From the NCBI GenBank assembly GCA_031283905.1, contig JAITAW010000128.1, positions 1 to 7,315 of the forward strand: a DNA stretch of 7,315 nucleotides, written 5' to 3'. Positions 5,765 to 7,315 of this stretch are shown piece after piece. The notes beneath the pieces were generated by a model, which was given only the letters and a program-made list of their open reading frames with translations, was not told the DNA's origin and searched no databases. Source of the stretch: Treponema sp. (lineage in GTDB: Bacteria; Spirochaetota; Spirochaetia; Treponematales; Breznakiellaceae). A program made the translations under genes and the position numbers. The stretch's first letter is position 1. Every line of letters starts with the position of its first letter.

Positions 5765-6793
5765 GTGATAGATTTACGGAGCGATACGGTAACGCAGCCG
5801 ACTGAAGCGATGCGTAAGGCAATGTCCGCGGCCGAAGTGGGCGATGACGTATATGGAGACGATCCAACCGTGAATATGTTGGAAGAACTCGGCGCCGAAC
5901 TTACCGGCAAGGAAGCGGCTCTTTTTGTGCCGTCCGGTACCTTCGGCAACCAGCTCGCTCTGTTTACATGGTGTCCTCGTGGGACGGAGGTTATTCTCGG
6001 CGAGGAGTGCCATATCATTCAGCATGAAGCCGGCGCGGCGTCCATTATCGCGGGCGTACAGACCCGCCCTATTTCCGCGCCGGACGGCGTACTCAAGCCG
6101 GACGCGCTGATCGGGCGGCTGCGCAAGGCGGAGCTCCATGAACCGGCAACCTCTCTCATCTGCATTGAAAACGCTCATTCCTTAGGACACGCCGTGTCTC
6201 TTGCCGACATGAGCGCGGTACGTTCCATTGCGGATACGTGGCAGGCGCCGGTACACATGGACGGCGCGCGCATCTTCAACGCAGCCGCAGCTCTGGGCGT
6301 TAGCGCAAAAGAAATCGCGGCCCAAGCGGACTCGGTGATGTTCTGCCTGTCAAAAGGTCTCTGCGCGCCGGTAGGCTCTCTTTTGGCGGGAAGCGGGGAT
6401 TTTATCAAGACCGCGCGGCTCAAGCGTAAAATCATGGGCGGAGCAATGCGGCAGGCGGGAATTCTCGCGGCCGCAGGCATCATAGCCTTAACGGACATGA
6501 CAAAACGCCTCCATGAAGATCACGAACGGGCAAAAGATTTGGCGCGCTTCCTTGCGGAAATTCCCGGCATTACTCTGGATATTGAAGATGTACAGATTAA
6601 TATCGTGTACTTCGCCTTTGCTAAAGCGAAAAACCCCGAAATAAACGCCGGTATTGTGGAGTCCTTTGCAAAAGCCGGTATCCGTATCAGCGCGGCAAAC
6701 GATGGCGTCTTCCGTTTTGTAACCCATTATTGGGTAGGAGATACGGAATTGGAAACGGTGAAATGTACCGCGCGAGAAGTGTTTAGCTCATAA
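5765..6793 (+). CDS. ltaE: Low-specificity L-threonine aldolase
   Basis: A 342-residue PLP enzyme (fold type I, beta-eliminating lyase family) that cleaves L-threonine or L-allo-threonine to glycine and acetaldehyde in the cytosol. It begins with the family signature IDLRSDTVTQP and AEVGDDVYGDDP. It continues with the SGTFGNQLAL helix (58-67), H83 in EECHIIQHEAG that stacks on the cofactor, the DGARIFNAA segment (D166, R169), the Schiff-base lysine K197 in CLSKGLCAPVGSLL, and the carboxylate-binding arginine R317 in FRFVTHYW. The usual ENTHN reads ENAHS (135-139), a mild divergence. The GTG at 5765 with GGAGAAGGA just upstream is chosen over an ATG at 5711 because that longer form would translate through the groES terminator and the family N-terminus begins at the GTG. 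With no room for a promoter after the terminator, expression probably depends on read-through from groES or on a promoter inside it. Confidence 0.92.
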   Translation: MIDLRSDTVTQPTEAMRKAMSAAEVGDDVYGDDPTVNMLEELGAELTGKEAALFVPSGTFGNQLALFTWCPRGTEVILGEECHIIQHEAGAASIIAGVQTRPISAPDGVLKPDALIGRLRKAELHEPATSLICIENAHSLGHAVSLADMSAVRSIADTWQAPVHMDGARIFNAAAALGVSAKEIAAQADSVMFCLSKGLCAPVGSLLAGSGDFIKTARLKRKIMGGAMRQAGILAAAGIIALTDMTKRLHEDHERAKDLARFLAEIPGITLDIEDVQINIVYFAFAKAKNPEINAGIVESFAKAGIRISAANDGVFRFVTHYWVGDTELETVKCTAREVFSS

Positions 6794-6808
6794 ATCCGGC
6801 ATGTAACA

Positions 6809-6822
6809 ACCGCGCGGGCGGT
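6809..6822 (+). terminator. Weak hairpin after ltaE
   Basis: ACCGC (6809-6813) and GCGGT (6818-6822) form a 5-bp GC-rich stem with a 4-base loop 16 bases after the ltaE stop. No T-run follows, so termination here is only possible. Confidence 0.25.
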
Positions 6823-6841
6823 GTATGTACCTCTAATACAT

Positions 6842-6874
6842 GAACCGGTTCCAAAATCTGACATTTTAGAACTG
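6842..6874. repeat. AACCGGTTC hairpin motif, copy 2 (after ltaE)
   Basis: A perfect 10-base palindrome GAACCGGTTC (6842-6851) begins a longer hairpin: GGTTC pairs with GAACT and AAAAT (6853-6857) pairs with ATTTT (6863-6867) around loop CTGAC. It shares AACCGGTTC-Y-AAAA and a downstream GAAC with the element at 3213-3243. The rest of 6794-6963 shows no convincing gene. Confidence 0.45.
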
Positions 6875-6963
6875 CCCTACATATATAATATCCATGCAAA
6901 AAAAGTATGAATGTCATCCCTTTGAATATCAGAGGCTTTTCTAAAACTTCAATCTTTGGATGA

Positions 6964-7077
6964 AGGCTGCGGAAGGGTAAACAAAAAGCGGCGAAAAACC
7001 TAAAAGAATTGGGAATGGATACGCAACAGATACATATCATAACTAAAGAGTTGATTTCAAAATCAGGAAATAATTAG
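6964..7077 (+). pseudogene. C-terminal tail of a PD-(D/E)XK (Rpn-type) transposase/nuclease, remnant
   Basis: The frame from just after a TGA at 6961 to the TAG at 7075 gives 37 codons containing GKQKAAKNLKELGMDTQQI and ending ITKELISKSGNN. This resembles the tail of Rpn/PDDEXK_2-family proteins, where a charged 'GK.E.A.nlk..G.d.e.I...T' helix pair closes the protein. No nuclease core is found upstream in any plus-strand frame, and there is no start codon with a ribosome binding site, so only the last part of a once longer gene remains. The match is to a short, low-complexity tail and is therefore tentative. Decayed transposase sequence directly follows it. Confidence 0.45.
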
Positions 7078-7080
7078 ATT

Positions 7081-7100
7081 AAAGTATTGTAGATACTTTT
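7081..7100 (+). repeat. AAAGTAT/ATACTTT hairpin
   Basis: A perfect 7-bp inverted repeat (7081-7087 with 7093-7099) with a 5-base loop begins three bases after the stop of the Rpn-like remnant and ends in TTTT. The stem is AT-rich, so it is at best a weak terminator, or a remnant of a mobile-element end. Confidence 0.3.
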
Positions 7101-7109
7101 GAGCGATGA

Positions 7110-7315
7110 GACATACTACCGAGAGTAAAGACCAGGCGGGAGGGGAAAAACCGTAGAAAGAGCGTTTATGCGGCCTTAGGAGTGAATTTCGAGGGCAAAA
7201 AGAGGTTTTAGGTTTGCGGACAGCCGGGAACGAAGGGGCCAAATCCTGGACGGGCGTCCTAAACGAAATCAAAAACCGCGGCGTCCGGGATATTTTTACC
7301 GCCCGCACGGACGGC
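7110..7315 (+). pseudogene. IS256-family (mutator) transposase fragment, frameshifted
   Basis: In one frame, from a TGA at 7107, the translation includes RRKSVYAALGVNFEGKK. In the next frame it continues EVLGLRTAGNEGAKSW, then VLNEIKNRGVRDIFTARTDG to the window edge. Together these match the central part of IS256-type DDE transposases (usual form 'KavyvalGvn.eG.kevLGlw...Egak.Wl.vl.elknRGv.dil...vDGl'), and the final DG probably holds the second catalytic aspartate. The break is at about 7202, where one base appears to be missing and the upstream frame meets TAG within a few codons. The part before 7110, with the first catalytic aspartate, is absent or unrecognisable. The 3' part lies outside the window. 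This is a decayed copy. Confidence 0.8.

Noticed and set aside
6783..7040. 85-codon minus-strand ORF after ltaE
   Set aside because: No ribosome binding site or recognisable domain is seen, and it overlaps the Rpn-like remnant and the hairpin motif.
1..7315. CRISPR arrays, tRNA or rRNA genes
   Set aside because: No regularly spaced direct repeats of CRISPR length, no T-loop/anticodon arrangement and no rRNA-like stretches were seen.

Overview
The window looks like a piece of a host-associated spirochaete chromosome, most likely Treponema-like. The reasons are a membrane-anchored parvulin isomerase, a compact sigma-70 factor next to a solitary groES with no groEL, mixed base composition, and decayed insertion sequences at both ends. 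This placement rests on gene content and protein style and is not proven.

Layout. Positions 1-374 (minus) hold the C-terminal part of an IS110-family transposase, cut off at its N-terminal side. Directly beside it is a strong promoter (378-407) driving a 511-residue PpiD/SurA-like peptidyl-prolyl isomerase (439-1974, plus). Two hairpins (2006-2094) fill the gap to the convergent ilvE gene (2106-3191, minus; branched-chain aminotransferase), which has its own promoter. Upstream on the minus strand are a sigma-70 factor (4051-4917) and a HAD phosphatase (3357-4061) that overlap by 11 bases and probably form an operon. A textbook terminator hairpin lies inside the start of the HAD coding sequence.

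Between the divergent sigma and groES genes is a 520-base region with no convincing gene. It holds several inverted repeats (5054-5212) and three TTGACA words at an exact 20-base period (5231-5276). groES (5438-5710) follows a good promoter and ends in a strong terminator that touches the ribosome binding site of ltaE (5765-6793; low-specificity threonine aldolase). After ltaE come a second copy of an AACCGGTTC hairpin motif also found in the ilvE leader, the last codons of a PD-(D/E)XK (Rpn-type) transposase/nuclease, and a frameshifted IS256-family transposase fragment that runs off the window.

How the genes relate. The window combines protein folding (GroES in the cytosol, the parvulin outside the inner membrane), transcription (sigma factor) and amino-acid metabolism (IlvE, LtaE). 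It is not one dedicated pathway. I found no clear new multi-gene system. The unusual signals are regulatory: the terminator inside a coding sequence, the phased TTGACA array, the shared AACCGGTTC motif and the terminator-RBS junction before ltaE.
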